Positions 16,005 through 26,283 of a stretch of 64,000 nucleotides of DNA are shown in pieces. A model generated the notes under the pieces. The model was not told the DNA's origin. It made no database searches and saw nothing but the letters and a program-made list of their open reading frames with translations. A program made the position numbers and the translations under genes. Source of the DNA: Agrobacterium tumefaciens (GTDB lineage Bacteria; Pseudomonadota; Alphaproteobacteria; Rhizobiales; Rhizobiaceae); the NCBI RefSeq assembly GCF_013318015.2, contig NZ_CP115842.1, positions 1,054,001-1,118,000 on the forward strand, written 5' to 3'. How positions within the stretch are numbered: the first letter of the stretch is position 1; each line of letters opens with the position of its first letter.

Positions 16005-17813
16005 TTATTTTGGAGCGATATCCGGCTTTACGGTATTTTCCTTCATGGGGGCATGGTCCAGATGGGCCAAAGCCGGGGTAAGAACCGACAAAAATGTCTC
16101 TGATCTGCCGATATAGATAATCGCTACGCCGTCGATCCCATTCAAAACCTCCGCCAGCGTATCCTGTGTCTGTTTTTCCAGCCCTTCCAGCAAATCGTCG
16201 ATGACGATGAATTTCGGCTTCAACAACAGGGCATTGGCGATCCTAATGCTGGCCTGTTCATCCGAATCCAGCTTCTTGTCCCAGCGAATGTGTTCATCAA
16301 GCCGGGGCGCCATTTCACCGAGACCGCACGCGGTCAGCGCCGCGACATAGTCTGCCTCCACAAACCGCTGGGGCGCGCGCGGATAGGCCAGAATTTCGCG
16401 CAGCGTTCCTGTTGGCAAATAGCCGTGCTGGGCAATGAAAAGCGTGTCGGACTGTTCGGGCATTTCTATCCTGCCCTGCCCCCATGGCCACAGGCCGGCC
16501 ATGGCGGCAAACAGCAGCCGCCGGTTCACGCCCTGTTCGCCATTGATCATCAGACGATCACCCCGCCCGATTTCAACCTCGGCCTCACGCAGCCGGAAAC
16601 CCCGCTCCAGATCCTGTCCGCCCGCATCGCGGCAGATAGTCACCGACCGAAGGCGGATTTTTTCGTTGTCGGCACTCCGTTGAAGATCGATTGCGAGGCC
16701 GTGCTGTTCAACGCTATCCATCTGGATCAGAGCGTTGCGAAACACCGAAACACGCTGCAACGTCGCCTTCCAGCTGGCAATCGGCCCGAAATTGTCGATA
16801 TACCAGCGAAGTGCGGTATTGACCTGGTTGAAGGCGCCGACGGCCATCATCAGCCCGCCGAAGGTGAGGTTGCCGGAAAAATAGACCGGCGCTGCAATAA
16901 GAATGGGCGCCACAACCGCCAACCAGCCGTAGCCCGACGACACCCAGGTCAGATGCGTCATTGCTAAAGCGAGCCCGCGGATTACGCCGAGCACGGCATC
17001 GATATCAACGCCGATCCGCCGCCGCTCGTTTTTTTCACCACGCGCAAGCGCAATCGCCGCCAGATTTTCGCTGGCCCGCATCAGGGAAAAGCGTAGTTCG
17101 GCCTCTTTTGAATAACGTTCAGCATTCAGGCCGACCAGACGATAGCCGACAAGGTTGCTGAGCAGGGACGCCGAGCCCGCATAAAGGATCGCCGCCCAGA
17201 CCATGTATCCGGGAATCGCAACCGGATCGCCGTTGATCGTGATGGAAAAGCCTGCCGACAATGTCCACAGAACGCCGATGAAGCTGATGAGCAGGATCGT
17301 CGCATTCACAAGGCCGATGGAAAGCGCCGTGCTGCTTTCCGCAAGGTTGCGGACATCGTCGTGCAAACGCTGGTCCGGATTGATCGCAATCGTGCCGAAA
17401 CCGGCAAGGCGGGCGGCGCGCCCCGGTTTCAGCCACTGGTCCACCATATCCTTGGCAAGACCCTCGCGCATGTTCAGCGCCGTCATCTGGTTAAGCCAGG
17501 TCTGAATGACATTGAGAAGCAACAACAGCCCAGCAATGATCGCGAAGACTTCGAGCTGATGGAGGAAGGCGTCAAGATCGCGCCGCTCCAGCGCATTGTA
17601 AAACGGCGCGTTCCACTCATTGAGCCTGATCTGCCCGTAAGCGGTGAGCAATATCACCGTGAGCAGGGCAATCGACAGCAATATCAGCCGGTTGCGAACC
17701 GGCGACGTCCAGAAGGCATTGCCCATCATGCGTAGTTGCGAACGAAAATCGAGATCGAAGCCCGAAAGGTTCGCCGCACTCTTGCGCTGATCGTCGGTCA
17801 CCGTTGTTGCCAT
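16005..17813 (-). CDS. SbmA/YddA-like ABC membrane protein with degenerate ATPase domain
   Basis: A 602-aa protein: an SbmA/BacA-like transmembrane domain (about residues 25-340, about six helices, with NRLILLSIALL and the N-x-x-F-Y-NALERRD signature) followed by an ABC ATPase-like domain (about 370-590). Family relatives are ABCD-type half transporters. Here the nucleotide site is eroded. The Walker A position reads NGEQGVNRRLL (no Lys-Ser/Thr), the signature position reads LDSDEQASIR, and Walker B ends FIVIDDLLEGLE with Asp where the catalytic Glu is expected. The LWPWGQG motif that follows Walker A in this family is kept, so the alignment is secure. It may transport by another energy source, as SbmA does, or be regulatory. 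Confidence 0.85.
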   Translation of the reverse strand: MATTVTDDQRKSAANLSGFDLDFRSQLRMMGNAFWTSPVRNRLILLSIALLTVILLTAYGQIRLNEWNAPFYNALERRDLDAFLHQLEVFAIIAGLLLLLNVIQTWLNQMTALNMREGLAKDMVDQWLKPGRAARLAGFGTIAINPDQRLHDDVRNLAESSTALSIGLVNATILLISFIGVLWTLSAGFSITINGDPVAIPGYMVWAAILYAGSASLLSNLVGYRLVGLNAERYSKEAELRFSLMRASENLAAIALARGEKNERRRIGVDIDAVLGVIRGLALAMTHLTWVSSGYGWLAVVAPILIAAPVYFSGNLTFGGLMMAVGAFNQVNTALRWYIDNFGPIASWKATLQRVSVFRNALIQMDSVEQHGLAIDLQRSADNEKIRLRSVTICRDAGGQDLERGFRLREAEVEIGRGDRLMINGEQGVNRRLLFAAMAGLWPWGQGRIEMPEQSDTLFIAQHGYLPTGTLREILAYPRAPQRFVEADYVAALTACGLGEMAPRLDEHIRWDKKLDSDEQASIRIANALLLKPKFIVIDDLLEGLEKQTQDTLAEVLNGIDGVAIIYIGRSETFLSVLTPALAHLDHAPMKENTVKPDIAPK

Positions 17814-18105
17814 TCATTCCATTCCGAAACGTCAGTCGGCAAGGAAAGCGGTTTGCGATGCTGCACCTTGCGATGCCCAGCAATAACACGCCGTTCAACC
17901 TTGTCCACAACCGAGGAGAAATCCCCAGGGAGACAATTAAAAAGCCGCGGCAATTCTTCGCGCCGGCAAACATCGGCGCCTCGGCCAACAATGCGGGTGC
18001 CTCCGGAAATGATCCTTGCTTTCTTTTCCTGCATTGCACAAAATCCAAATAATTTCAGAGGGGCGGACAAACCGCATAAACCGGAAAACCGGGCAAGGCA
18101 GATTA

Positions 18106-21100
18106 ATGGCGATCAAAGCGAGCATCTATCATCTGACGCATTATAAATACGACAATCCGGTTCGCCTTGGACCGCAAATCATAAGATTGAAGCCCGCCTC
18201 GCACTCCAGAACCCATGTCATCAGCCATTCTCTCAAGGTTTCGCCGTCAAATCATTTCGTGAACCTTCAACAGGACCCATACGGCAATTATCTCGCCCGG
18301 TTCGTTTTTCCCGAGCCGGCGACGGAATTCAAGATCGAGGTCGATCTTGTCGCCGATATGACGGTTTACAATCCGTTCGATTTCTTCGTTGAGGAAGAGG
18401 CGACCAAGTGGCCGTTCGATTATCCGCAGGAGCTGCGGGAAGATCTGTCCATCTACATGAAACCGGAACCGACCGGCCCCCTGCTTTCCGCCTTCATGGC
18501 CACCGTGGACCACACACCCGGACAGCCGACGGTGGATATGGTCGTCGGCCTCAACGCCCGTCTGCAGCAGGAAATCGGTTACGTCATCCGCATGGAACCG
18601 GGTGTTCAGACGCCGGAAGAAACGCTGGCTTCCGGCAAGGGTTCATGCCGCGACACCAGCTGGCTGTTCGTCCAGATCTTGAGACATCTCGGCCTTGCCG
18701 CACGTTTCGTGTCGGGATACCTCATCCAGCTGACACCGGATCTCAAGGCATTGGATGGCCCGTCAGGGACAGAGGTCGATTTCACCGATCTGCATGCCTG
18801 GGCCGAGGTCTATATGCCGGGCGCCGGCTGGGTCGGTCTCGACCCCACTTCGGGGCTTTTGACCGGCGAGAGCCATATTCCGCTGGCGGCAACGCCGCAT
18901 TTCCGCAATGCCGCGCCGATTTCCGGCGGTTATTTCGGCGAGGCCAATACGGAATTCGCTTTCGACATGCAGGTTCGGCGCGTTGCCGAGACCCCGCGCA
19001 TCACCAAACCCTTCTCCGATGAGAGCTGGGAGAGCCTCAATGCACTCGGCGAAAAGGTCGATCAGGTTCTGAACGCCCATGACGTCAGGCTGACCATGGG
19101 CGGCGAGCCGACCTTCGTTTCCATCGACGATTTCGAATCCGAGGAATGGAACACCGGCGCGGTTGGACCGACGAAACGCGAAAAAGCGGACGTGTTGATC
19201 CGCCGCCTGCGCGAACGTTTCGCGCCCGGCGGCTTCCTGCACTACGGGCAGGGAAAATGGTATCCGGGCGAAAGCCTGCCGCGTTGGACATTTTCACTCT
19301 ACTGGCGAAAGGACGGTCTGCCGATCTGGCAGAACCCTGCGCTGATTGCCGAAGAAGGCGCAAATACCGGTGTTGCGGCCGACGACGCGCAAAAGCTACT
19401 GAGCGGTATCGCCACTCATCTCGGTGTGGAGCCCGATCTGGTGCTTCCGGCCTATGAGGATCCGGCCGAATGGATCATCAAGGAAGGTAGTCTTCCCGAA
19501 AATGTCGATCCGTCCAACTCGAAACTGAAAGACCCGGAAGAACGCAATCGCCTTGCCCGCGTGTTCGAACGCGGGCTGACGACACCGACGGGTTATATTC
19601 TTCCGGTGCAGGCGTGGAACGCCAAGCCCACCACAGACAAACGCTGGGTCAGCGAGAAATGGAAAACACGGCGCGGCAAGATTTTCCTCGTTCCGGGTGA
19701 TAGCCCGGTAGGTTACCGCCTGCCGCTTGGCACCCTGCCCCATGTGCCGCCATCCGCCTATCCTTATATCCATGAAGCTGACCCTTCGATCCCGCGAGGG
19801 CCGCTTCCCGAGAAATTCCAGCCCTCCGGACGCACCATGCCGGAAGCGTCTTTCCATGCGGATGAGGCATCCGGCCAGGAACGCATCGAGCAGACGCTTG
19901 GTGAAATCGGCGGCGCGGTGCGCACAGCCATGTCGGTGGAACCGCGCGATGGACGGCTCTGCGTCTTCATGCCGCCTGTCGAACGCATCGAGGATTATCT
20001 GGAACTGGTCGCAGCGGCAGAAGCGGCAGCGGCCGAGCTCGGGCTGCCCGTCCATATCGAAGGTTATGCTCCACCACATGACGAGCGTATCAATGTCATC
20101 CGTGTAGCGCCCGATCCCGGCGTCATCGAGGTCAACATCCACCCGGCCGCAAGCTGGAAGGATTGTGTCGACATCACCACGGCGGTCTATGAAGAGGCGC
20201 GACAGACGCGTCTGGGCGCTGACAAATTCATGATCGATGGTCGTCACACCGGCACCGGTGGTGGCAACCATGTGGTCGTGGGCGGGGCCAACCCGAATGA
20301 CAGCCCTTTCCTGCGCCGTCCCGACCTTCTGAAAAGCCTTGTATTGCACTGGCAGCGGCACCCGTCGCTTTCCTACCTGTTCTCCGGCCTGTTCATCGGA
20401 CCGACGAGTCAGGCGCCCCGCATCGACGAAGCCCGCCACGACAGTCTTTACGAACTGGAGATCGCGCTGGCGCAGGTGCCTGCCCCTGGCCAGGGTGCGC
20501 CGCCGCTGCCATGGCTGGTCGACCGCCTGTTCCGCAACCTCCTGACGGATGTGACGGGCAACACCCACCGCGCCGAAATCTGCATCGACAAGCTGTTTTC
20601 TCCCGATGGGCCGACCGGCCGCCTTGGCCTTGTGGAGTTCCGCGGCTTCGAAATGCCGCCGAATGCCCGCATGTCGCTCGCCCAGCAATTGCTGGTGCGC
20701 GCCCTCATCGCCCGTTTCTGGAAAAACCCCGCCGCCGGCAAATTCGTGCGCTGGGGCACGGCACTTGCAGACCGATTCATGCTGCCGCACTACATCTGGG
20801 CGGACTTTATGGACGTGCTCGGAGACCTGAGGGAAAATGGCTTCGACCTGAAGCCGGAATGGTTCACAGCCCAGCAGGAATTCCGTTTCCCCTTCTTCGG
20901 TGAGGTGGAATACGAAGGCGCGAAGCTGGAATTGCGCCAGGCTCTGGAGCCCTGGCATGTTATGGGTGAACAGGGTGCCATCGGCGGAACCGTGCGTTTT
21001 GTCGACAGCTCCGTCGAGCGTATGCAGGTCCGCCTCGAAACCTCCAACCCTGCGCGCTATACCGTGGCGTGCAACGGTCGCGCCGTTCCGCTAACTCCAA

Positions 21101-21435
21101 CGGAAAACCGAAGCGTTGCGGTCGCCGGTGTTCGTTTCAAGGCGTGGCAGCCCTCTTCCGGCCTGCATCCCGTTCTGCCGGTCAATTCGCCCTTGACCTT
21201 TGACATTTATGATACATGGTCGGGACGATCGATCGGCGGATGCATCTACCATGTTGCTCATCCGGGTGGTCGCAATTACGAGACCTTTCCCGTCAACGGC
21301 AACGAGGCCGAGGCACGCCGCCTTGCCCGTTTCGAACCATGGGGACATACGGCCGGGCAATATCCGTTGATGGCGGAAACCGTGTCGCCAGAATTTCCGC
21401 TGACGCTCGATCTGCGCCGGCCATACGGAGTGTAA
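18106..21435 (+). CDS. Transglutaminase-like protein fused to DUF2126 (putative amidoligase)
   Basis: A 1109-aa cytoplasmic protein. Residues 1-100 match the bacterial transglutaminase N-terminal domain ([21 protein letters not shown]). The papain-like core has Cys181 ([10 protein letters not shown]), His230 ([10 protein letters not shown]) and Asp246 (LDPTSG). From about residue 320 to the end runs the large DUF2126 domain ([28 protein letters not shown]), annotated in domain collections as a putative amidoligase. ATG at 18106 is chosen because the upstream 30 codons lack family similarity. It is the first gene of a tight three-gene operon whose parts recur together across bacteria and are predicted to make or modify peptide bonds. 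The substrate is unknown. Confidence 0.88.
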   Translation: MAIKASIYHLTHYKYDNPVRLGPQIIRLKPASHSRTHVISHSLKVSPSNHFVNLQQDPYGNYLARFVFPEPATEFKIEVDLVADMTVYNPFDFFVEEEATKWPFDYPQELREDLSIYMKPEPTGPLLSAFMATVDHTPGQPTVDMVVGLNARLQQEIGYVIRMEPGVQTPEETLASGKGSCRDTSWLFVQILRHLGLAARFVSGYLIQLTPDLKALDGPSGTEVDFTDLHAWAEVYMPGAGWVGLDPTSGLLTGESHIPLAATPHFRNAAPISGGYFGEANTEFAFDMQVRRVAETPRITKPFSDESWESLNALGEKVDQVLNAHDVRLTMGGEPTFVSIDDFESEEWNTGAVGPTKREKADVLIRRLRERFAPGGFLHYGQGKWYPGESLPRWTFSLYWRKDGLPIWQNPALIAEEGANTGVAADDAQKLLSGIATHLGVEPDLVLPAYEDPAEWIIKEGSLPENVDPSNSKLKDPEERNRLARVFERGLTTPTGYILPVQAWNAKPTTDKRWVSEKWKTRRGKIFLVPGDSPVGYRLPLGTLPHVPPSAYPYIHEADPSIPRGPLPEKFQPSGRTMPEASFHADEASGQERIEQTLGEIGGAVRTAMSVEPRDGRLCVFMPPVERIEDYLELVAAAEAAAAELGLPVHIEGYAPPHDERINVIRVAPDPGVIEVNIHPAASWKDCVDITTAVYEEARQTRLGADKFMIDGRHTGTGGGNHVVVGGANPNDSPFLRRPDLLKSLVLHWQRHPSLSYLFSGLFIGPTSQAPRIDEARHDSLYELEIALAQVPAPGQGAPPLPWLVDRLFRNLLTDVTGNTHRAEICIDKLFSPDGPTGRLGLVEFRGFEMPPNARMSLAQQLLVRALIARFWKNPAAGKFVRWGTALADRFMLPHYIWADFMDVLGDLRENGFDLKPEWFTAQQEFRFPFFGEVEYEGAKLELRQALEPWHVMGEQGAIGGTVRFVDSSVERMQVRLETSNPARYTVACNGRAVPLTPTENRSVAVAGVRFKAWQPSSGLHPVLPVNSPLTFDIYDTWSGRSIGGCIYHVAHPGGRNYETFPVNGNEAEARRLARFEPWGHTAGQYPLMAETVSPEFPLTLDLRRPYGV

Positions 21436-21436
21436 A

Positions 21437-23842
21437 TTGTCCAAAGCCCCGGCCACGGAACGCAAGACGGAAACGAGCGCGCAATCGCGCGGGCTTGACT
21501 ACTCCACCTTGCCCGGCGTGGCCGATGAGATGCTCGATACCAACGGCAAGGTCAGACCGGTCTGGAAAACCCTGCTCGGTGCCCTGTCGCGCATGTCGGA
21601 ACGCGAACTGCATGAGCGCTTTGCCCGCACCGACCGCTATCTGCGCGATGCGGGCGTGTTTTACCGCGATTACAGCAAGGGCAGCAGCGAAAGAAACTGG
21701 CCGATCTCCCATATCCCGGTGCTGATCGACGACAAGGAATGGACGGTTCTTTCCGAAGGGCTTAAACAGCGCGCCAATCTTCTGGAAGCCATGGTCGCCG
21801 ATTTTTACGGCGAAAACCGGCTGGTGAAGGAAGGTTACGTACCGCCGGCACTGATCGCCTCCAATCCGGAATATCTGCGGCCGATGGTCGGCGTAAAACC
21901 GGCAAGCGGCCATTATCTGCATTTCTGCTCGTTCGAGATTGGACGTGGACCTGATGGCAACTGGTGGGTACTTGCCGACAGGACACAGGCGCCCTCCGGC
22001 GCAGGTTTTGCGCTGGAAAACCGGGTGGCGACCACACGCGCGCTTTCCGACATCTATGCCGAAACCCATGTTCACCGTCTCGCTTCATTTTTCGGCGCTT
22101 TCCGCGACACCTTGCAGTCGCACAGAAAACATCCGGATGACCGCATCGCGGTGCTGACGCCCGGCCCCGCAAACGAGACCTATTTCGAACACGCCTATAT
22201 CGCCCGCTATCTCGGCTTCATGCTGCTAGAGGGTGAGGATCTGACCGTGGTCAACGGCCGCGTGATGGTAAGGACCGTGGCCGGACTGAAACCGATCGGC
22301 GTGCTTTGGCGGCGCCTCGATGCCTCCTATTCCGATCCGCTGGAACTGAACCAGCAATCCCACATCGGTACGCCCGGCATGGTGCAGGCGCTGCGCAATG
22401 AGGCACTGACAATCGTCAACGCGCTCGGCACCGGCATTCTCGAAACACGGGCCCTGCTGTCCTTCATGCCGCGCGTCTGTCGCCACCTGCTTGGCGAAGA
22501 CCTGAAACTGCCGTCCATCGCGACCTGGTGGTGCGGACAGGAATCCGAGCGCCGCCACGTTGCCGGCAATATCGAAGGCATGGTCATAGGCCCGGCCTAT
22601 TCCCGGCTGCCCTTCTTCGAAGACAACGGTCAGTCCGTGCTCGGCTCGTCCTTACGCGAAACGGCGAAGGAATCGATCAGCGACTGGCTCGCTTCCGATG
22701 GCCACAGGCTTGTCGGCCAAGAGGTGGTGACGCTTTCCACCACGCCGGCCTATATCGACAACAAGCTCGTGCCGCGCCCGATGAGCCTTCGCGTTTTTGC
22801 CGCCCGCACCCAGGATGGCTGGCAGATCATGCCGGGCGGCTTTGCGCGGATCGGCAGCAGCAACGATGTATCCGCCATCGCCATGCAATCAGGCGGCAGT
22901 GCCGCGGATGTCTGGATCGTCAGCGACAAGCCGGTGGAACGCACTACGCTTTTACCGGCGGAAGAAAGCTTCACCCGCAACATGCCGGGTAGCCTGCCGA
23001 GCCGTGCGGCGGACAATCTCTTCTGGCTCGGCCGCTATATCGAACGTTCGGAAGGCGCATTGCGCATCTTGCGCGCCTGGCACGGACGTTATGCCGAATC
23101 CGCCGACCCACGTCAGCCCTTGCTTGCGCATGTGACGCGTTATCTCGAAGCGCTGGATGTGGAAATGAACGATGCCGTGCCGGAAAGCCTGCTGAACAAC
23201 ATCAACAGCGCGCTCTATTCCGCCAGCAACATCCGAGACCGTTTTTCGCCGGACGGATGGCTTGCGCTGAATGACCTTGCCAAGACTGCCCGTCGGTTCC
23301 ACGCAAAGGTTTCGCCGGGCGACGACGCGACCCATGCCATGACGATCCTCCTTCGCAAGCTTGCAGGCTTCGCCGGTCTCGTGCACGAAAACATGTATCG
23401 TTTCACCGGCTGGCGTTTCCTGTCGATCGGCCGCTATCTCGAGCGTGGCCTGCATATGACAAGGCTTCTCGGCCATATGACCGGACCGGATGCGCCAGAT
23501 GGATCCTATGACATGCTGCTCGAAATCGGTGACAGCGTCATGACCCATCGCCGCCGATACAATGTCAGCACGGCGGGTCTGACCGTCACCGATCTTCTGG
23601 CGCTCGATCCGCTCAACCCACGGTCCATCCTGTTTCAGCTGAACGAGATTCGTACTGAGGTGGAGCAGCTGCCGAACGCCTTTACGAACGGCCAGATGTC
23701 GCCCTTTTACCGCGAGGCAATGCGGCTGCATTCCGGCCTTGCCGTCATGACGCCGGAAAACATGAACGGCGCGATCTACCGCCAGCTCGAAACGGACATG
23801 GAACATCTCTCCGATGTTCTGGCCCAGACATATCTCGGATAA
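21437..23842 (+). CDS. Circularly permuted ATP-grasp protein fused to alpha-E domain
   Basis: An 801-aa protein. Residues about 20-480 form the circularly permuted type 2 ATP-grasp domain, with DRTQAPSGAGFALENR, LTPGPANETYFEHAYIARYLG and VKPI/VLWRR elements. From LPSRAADNLFWLGRYIERSE (about 517) to the end is the alpha-helical alpha-E domain. In many bacteria these are separate genes; here they are one chain. The start is TTG at 21437, 1 bp after the DUF2126 stop, with CGGAG upstream, so translation is probably coupled. Together with the flanking transglutaminases it is predicted to form an amide-bond-forming and -processing system. Confidence 0.87.
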   Translation: MSKAPATERKTETSAQSRGLDYSTLPGVADEMLDTNGKVRPVWKTLLGALSRMSERELHERFARTDRYLRDAGVFYRDYSKGSSERNWPISHIPVLIDDKEWTVLSEGLKQRANLLEAMVADFYGENRLVKEGYVPPALIASNPEYLRPMVGVKPASGHYLHFCSFEIGRGPDGNWWVLADRTQAPSGAGFALENRVATTRALSDIYAETHVHRLASFFGAFRDTLQSHRKHPDDRIAVLTPGPANETYFEHAYIARYLGFMLLEGEDLTVVNGRVMVRTVAGLKPIGVLWRRLDASYSDPLELNQQSHIGTPGMVQALRNEALTIVNALGTGILETRALLSFMPRVCRHLLGEDLKLPSIATWWCGQESERRHVAGNIEGMVIGPAYSRLPFFEDNGQSVLGSSLRETAKESISDWLASDGHRLVGQEVVTLSTTPAYIDNKLVPRPMSLRVFAARTQDGWQIMPGGFARIGSSNDVSAIAMQSGGSAADVWIVSDKPVERTTLLPAEESFTRNMPGSLPSRAADNLFWLGRYIERSEGALRILRAWHGRYAESADPRQPLLAHVTRYLEALDVEMNDAVPESLLNNINSALYSASNIRDRFSPDGWLALNDLAKTARRFHAKVSPGDDATHAMTILLRKLAGFAGLVHENMYRFTGWRFLSIGRYLERGLHMTRLLGHMTGPDAPDGSYDMLLEIGDSVMTHRRRYNVSTAGLTVTDLLALDPLNPRSILFQLNEIRTEVEQLPNAFTNGQMSPFYREAMRLHSGLAVMTPENMNGAIYRQLETDMEHLSDVLAQTYLG

Positions 23843-23846
23843 CCCG

Positions 23847-24725
23847 ATGCTTTATGACCTTTCCCTGCATATGGGTTACACCTACGACACGCCGGCCCAT
23901 GGCGCGCGCCACATCATCCGAGTGCTGCCCCTGTCGATCCCGGGCCGTCAGCGCTTCATCGCCGGCACCATCGATGTTTCGCCGGTGCCGGAAGAACGGG
24001 CGGTCTTTGAGGATTTCTTTCATCAATCGGCCACCTCAGTGCATCTGCGCGCACCGCACGAAAAGCTGGATATCCGCATGCAGGCGCGTGTGATGGTGGA
24101 GGCACCTGCGCTGACGGCAGATTTTTCACCCGAGCTTTCACGCCTGCCGCAAGACCTTGCAGACGTCTGGTCGGTCGACTTCCAGTCACCGCATCACTTC
24201 ATCGGCGCCAGCCCGAGACTAGGGACGGATACGGCGATATCGGCCTATGCGCGGGAATTGCTGAAGCCCGGAATGACCATTCGCGAAATCGCACTCTCGA
24301 TGTGCAAACGCATACACAAGGACTTCACCTATGACGGTGAAGCGACGACTGTCGATACGACACCGTCGGAAGCCTTCAAGCTGAAACGCGGCGTATGCCA
24401 GGACTTTTCGCATATCATGATCATGGCGCTGCGCAGCCTCGGAATTCCCGCCGGTTACGTCAGCGGCTTCCTGCGCACCATCCCCCCGCCGGGCAAGGAA
24501 CGTCTGGAAGGTGCCGATGCGATGCATGCCTGGGTTCGAGTATGGTGCGGTGAGGCCGCCGGTTATCTGGAGCTCGACCCCACCAACGATATCGTTGCCG
24601 GCAGCGACCATATCGTCGTTGGCTATGGCCGGGACTATTCCGATGTCGCGCCGGTGATCGGCGTATTGAAGAGCTACGGCAACCAGCAGATCAAACAGGC
24701 CGTCGACGTCATTCCCGTCCAGTAA
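23847..24725 (+). CDS. Transglutaminase-family protein
   Basis: A 292-aa protein with an N-terminal transglutaminase-associated domain (YDLSLHMGYTYDTPAHGARHIIRVLPL) and a core carrying Cys184 (GVCQDFSH), His227 (DAMHAWVRV) and Asp244 (LDPTND). Most bacterial members act as peptidases or amidases rather than cross-linkers. It starts 4 bp after the ATP-grasp/alpha-E gene and closes the operon. It lacks a signal peptide, so it works in the cytoplasm with the other two proteins. Confidence 0.9.
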   Translation: MLYDLSLHMGYTYDTPAHGARHIIRVLPLSIPGRQRFIAGTIDVSPVPEERAVFEDFFHQSATSVHLRAPHEKLDIRMQARVMVEAPALTADFSPELSRLPQDLADVWSVDFQSPHHFIGASPRLGTDTAISAYARELLKPGMTIREIALSMCKRIHKDFTYDGEATTVDTTPSEAFKLKRGVCQDFSHIMIMALRSLGIPAGYVSGFLRTIPPPGKERLEGADAMHAWVRVWCGEAAGYLELDPTNDIVAGSDHIVVGYGRDYSDVAPVIGVLKSYGNQQIKQAVDVIPVQ

Positions 24726-24882
24726 TGATACATTACGTGTTATTATGAGCATACTCGAATTAATACTTGAAAAACTGCACCAATTTGAACGACATATAAA
24801 ATTTAACCGTCTACATTAGTGGATTCTACATCGTTTGCGGGTTTCCTGCGCTCAGTCTAATGTTCTAATTAGTGAGCCCGTT

Positions 24883-26121
24883 ATGATCTCCTCCGCATAT
24901 CAAAAAATGACGCGCCGTTTCCTTGCCGATACGGGCGGCAATTTTGGCATGATGACGGCAATATTGCTGCCGGTGCTGCTTGGTTTTGCCGGCGCCGGCA
25001 TGGAGCTGGCGAATGTGATGCAGGTGAAAGCGGACCTGCAGAACACGGCGGATTCGGCGGCTCTCGCGGCCGCGACCGAGGCCCGCTTGAAAGAAGGCGC
25101 TCTGACGGACGAACAAATCAAGGAAATCGCCAAGGCCTTCATCGCCAGCCAGATGGAAAAGACCCTGACCGAGGAGGAGAAGAAGGCGCTCGAGAAAAAC
25201 TCTCCAGTCAATATTGGCACAACGGACGATGCGCGCGGCAAGACCTACACCATCCAGACCACGATAAACTACCAGATGCAGCTTAATCCGCTCTTGGGGT
25301 TCTTCGGGGCGAAAACACTCGATCTTGCCGCGACAGGCACCGCGGTAAGCACTGTCAACAAGGGCGCGCCGATCTCCATGTATCTGGTGCTCGACCGCTC
25401 GGGTTCGATGTCCTTCAAGACCGATACGCTCAACACCAAGAAAACGTCGTGCCAGAACTACACGGTCGATAACTGGGGGAGTTATCCCAATCTCAAAAAT
25501 ACATCGCCCTGCTACGTCAACAAGGCTACTTCGCTAAAAACCGCGGTCGGCTATCTCGTCGCGACGTTGAACAAGGCCGATCCCACTTATACCGCCAACG
25601 GCGGTTCCGAACTGGTTCGAACAGGAGCCTCGGTCTATACGCATGAGACCTACGCGGCCCAGCCTATCACTTGGGGTACTAGCAGCGTTGCCACCTATGT
25701 CGACAAACAGATCCCGGAGTTTCCGTCTGGCGGTACGGATGCCCGCAGCAGTCTGAATGCCGCATACAACGCCCTTAAAAAAGCGAATACCGTTGAAGCG
25801 AAAGAACACAAGGACAAGAAAAGCGAATCCTTCGAGCGATACATCGTTCTCATGACGGATGGCGAAATGACGGGAAACAGCTCCTCCTGGAGTTCCAGCA
25901 TCGACCAGACCGTGCGCAATACCTGCGATACGGCCAAGAAAGACGGTATCAAGATTTTCAGCGTCGCGTTCATGGCGCCGGACAAGGGCAAGTCGCTGCT
26001 GCAACATTGTGCGTCCAGTCTCGACAATTATTACGCGCCTGAAAACATGGAGCAGATCGTTACCGCCTTCGGCGAAATTGCCCGCAAGGCTGCCGGCAGT
26101 TTGGCAACGCTGACCAATTAA
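24883..26121 (+). CDS. TadG-like pilus-assembly protein with von Willebrand A domain
   Basis: A 412-aa protein with a TadE/TadG-type N-terminus: a short cytoplasmic stretch (MTRRFLADTGGNFG), one hydrophobic helix (MMTAILLPVLLGFAGAGMEL) and the ADLQNTADSAALAAA motif. An extracytoplasmic vWA domain follows, with the MIDAS motif DRSGSMS (about residue 173), GGTDARSSLNAAY and VLMTDGEMTG. Proteins of this kind are usually encoded in tad/flp pilus loci, but no other pilus gene is present here. ATG 24883 is chosen because it leaves a normal short N-terminus. The 155 bp upstream is AT-rich and probably contains its own promoter. Confidence 0.85.
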   Translation: MISSAYQKMTRRFLADTGGNFGMMTAILLPVLLGFAGAGMELANVMQVKADLQNTADSAALAAATEARLKEGALTDEQIKEIAKAFIASQMEKTLTEEEKKALEKNSPVNIGTTDDARGKTYTIQTTINYQMQLNPLLGFFGAKTLDLAATGTAVSTVNKGAPISMYLVLDRSGSMSFKTDTLNTKKTSCQNYTVDNWGSYPNLKNTSPCYVNKATSLKTAVGYLVATLNKADPTYTANGGSELVRTGASVYTHETYAAQPITWGTSSVATYVDKQIPEFPSGGTDARSSLNAAYNALKKANTVEAKEHKDKKSESFERYIVLMTDGEMTGNSSSWSSSIDQTVRNTCDTAKKDGIKIFSVAFMAPDKGKSLLQHCASSLDNYYAPENMEQIVTAFGEIARKAAGSLATLTN

Positions 26122-26141
26122 CGGAAAATCGAGCCAGCATC

Positions 26142-26167
26142 CCCCGGAAACGACCCCGCTTCCGGGG
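26142..26167 (+). terminator. Hairpin after the TadG-like gene
   Basis: CCCCGGAA (26142-26149) pairs with TTCCGGGG (26160-26167) across a 10-nt loop, 20 bp after the stop codon. No T-run follows; it is a likely 3'-end structure or weak terminator. Confidence 0.5.
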
Positions 26168-26283
26168 AGCGATGTTCCCGGGGCGACCTTGCCGGGTTGC
26201 ATGGCTGGCACAGCGTGCGCGGCAGGTGACAGCGCCGGCGACACATGGCATAGGAGAGCCGCTCCCATTCACAGGCCCCTGTC

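Noticed and set aside
19396..20958. Long open frame of 520 codons antisense to the DUF2126 gene
   Set aside because: It is the mirror of a high-GC coding region; composition is arginine/histidine-rich without domain motifs, and the plus-strand protein is clearly real.
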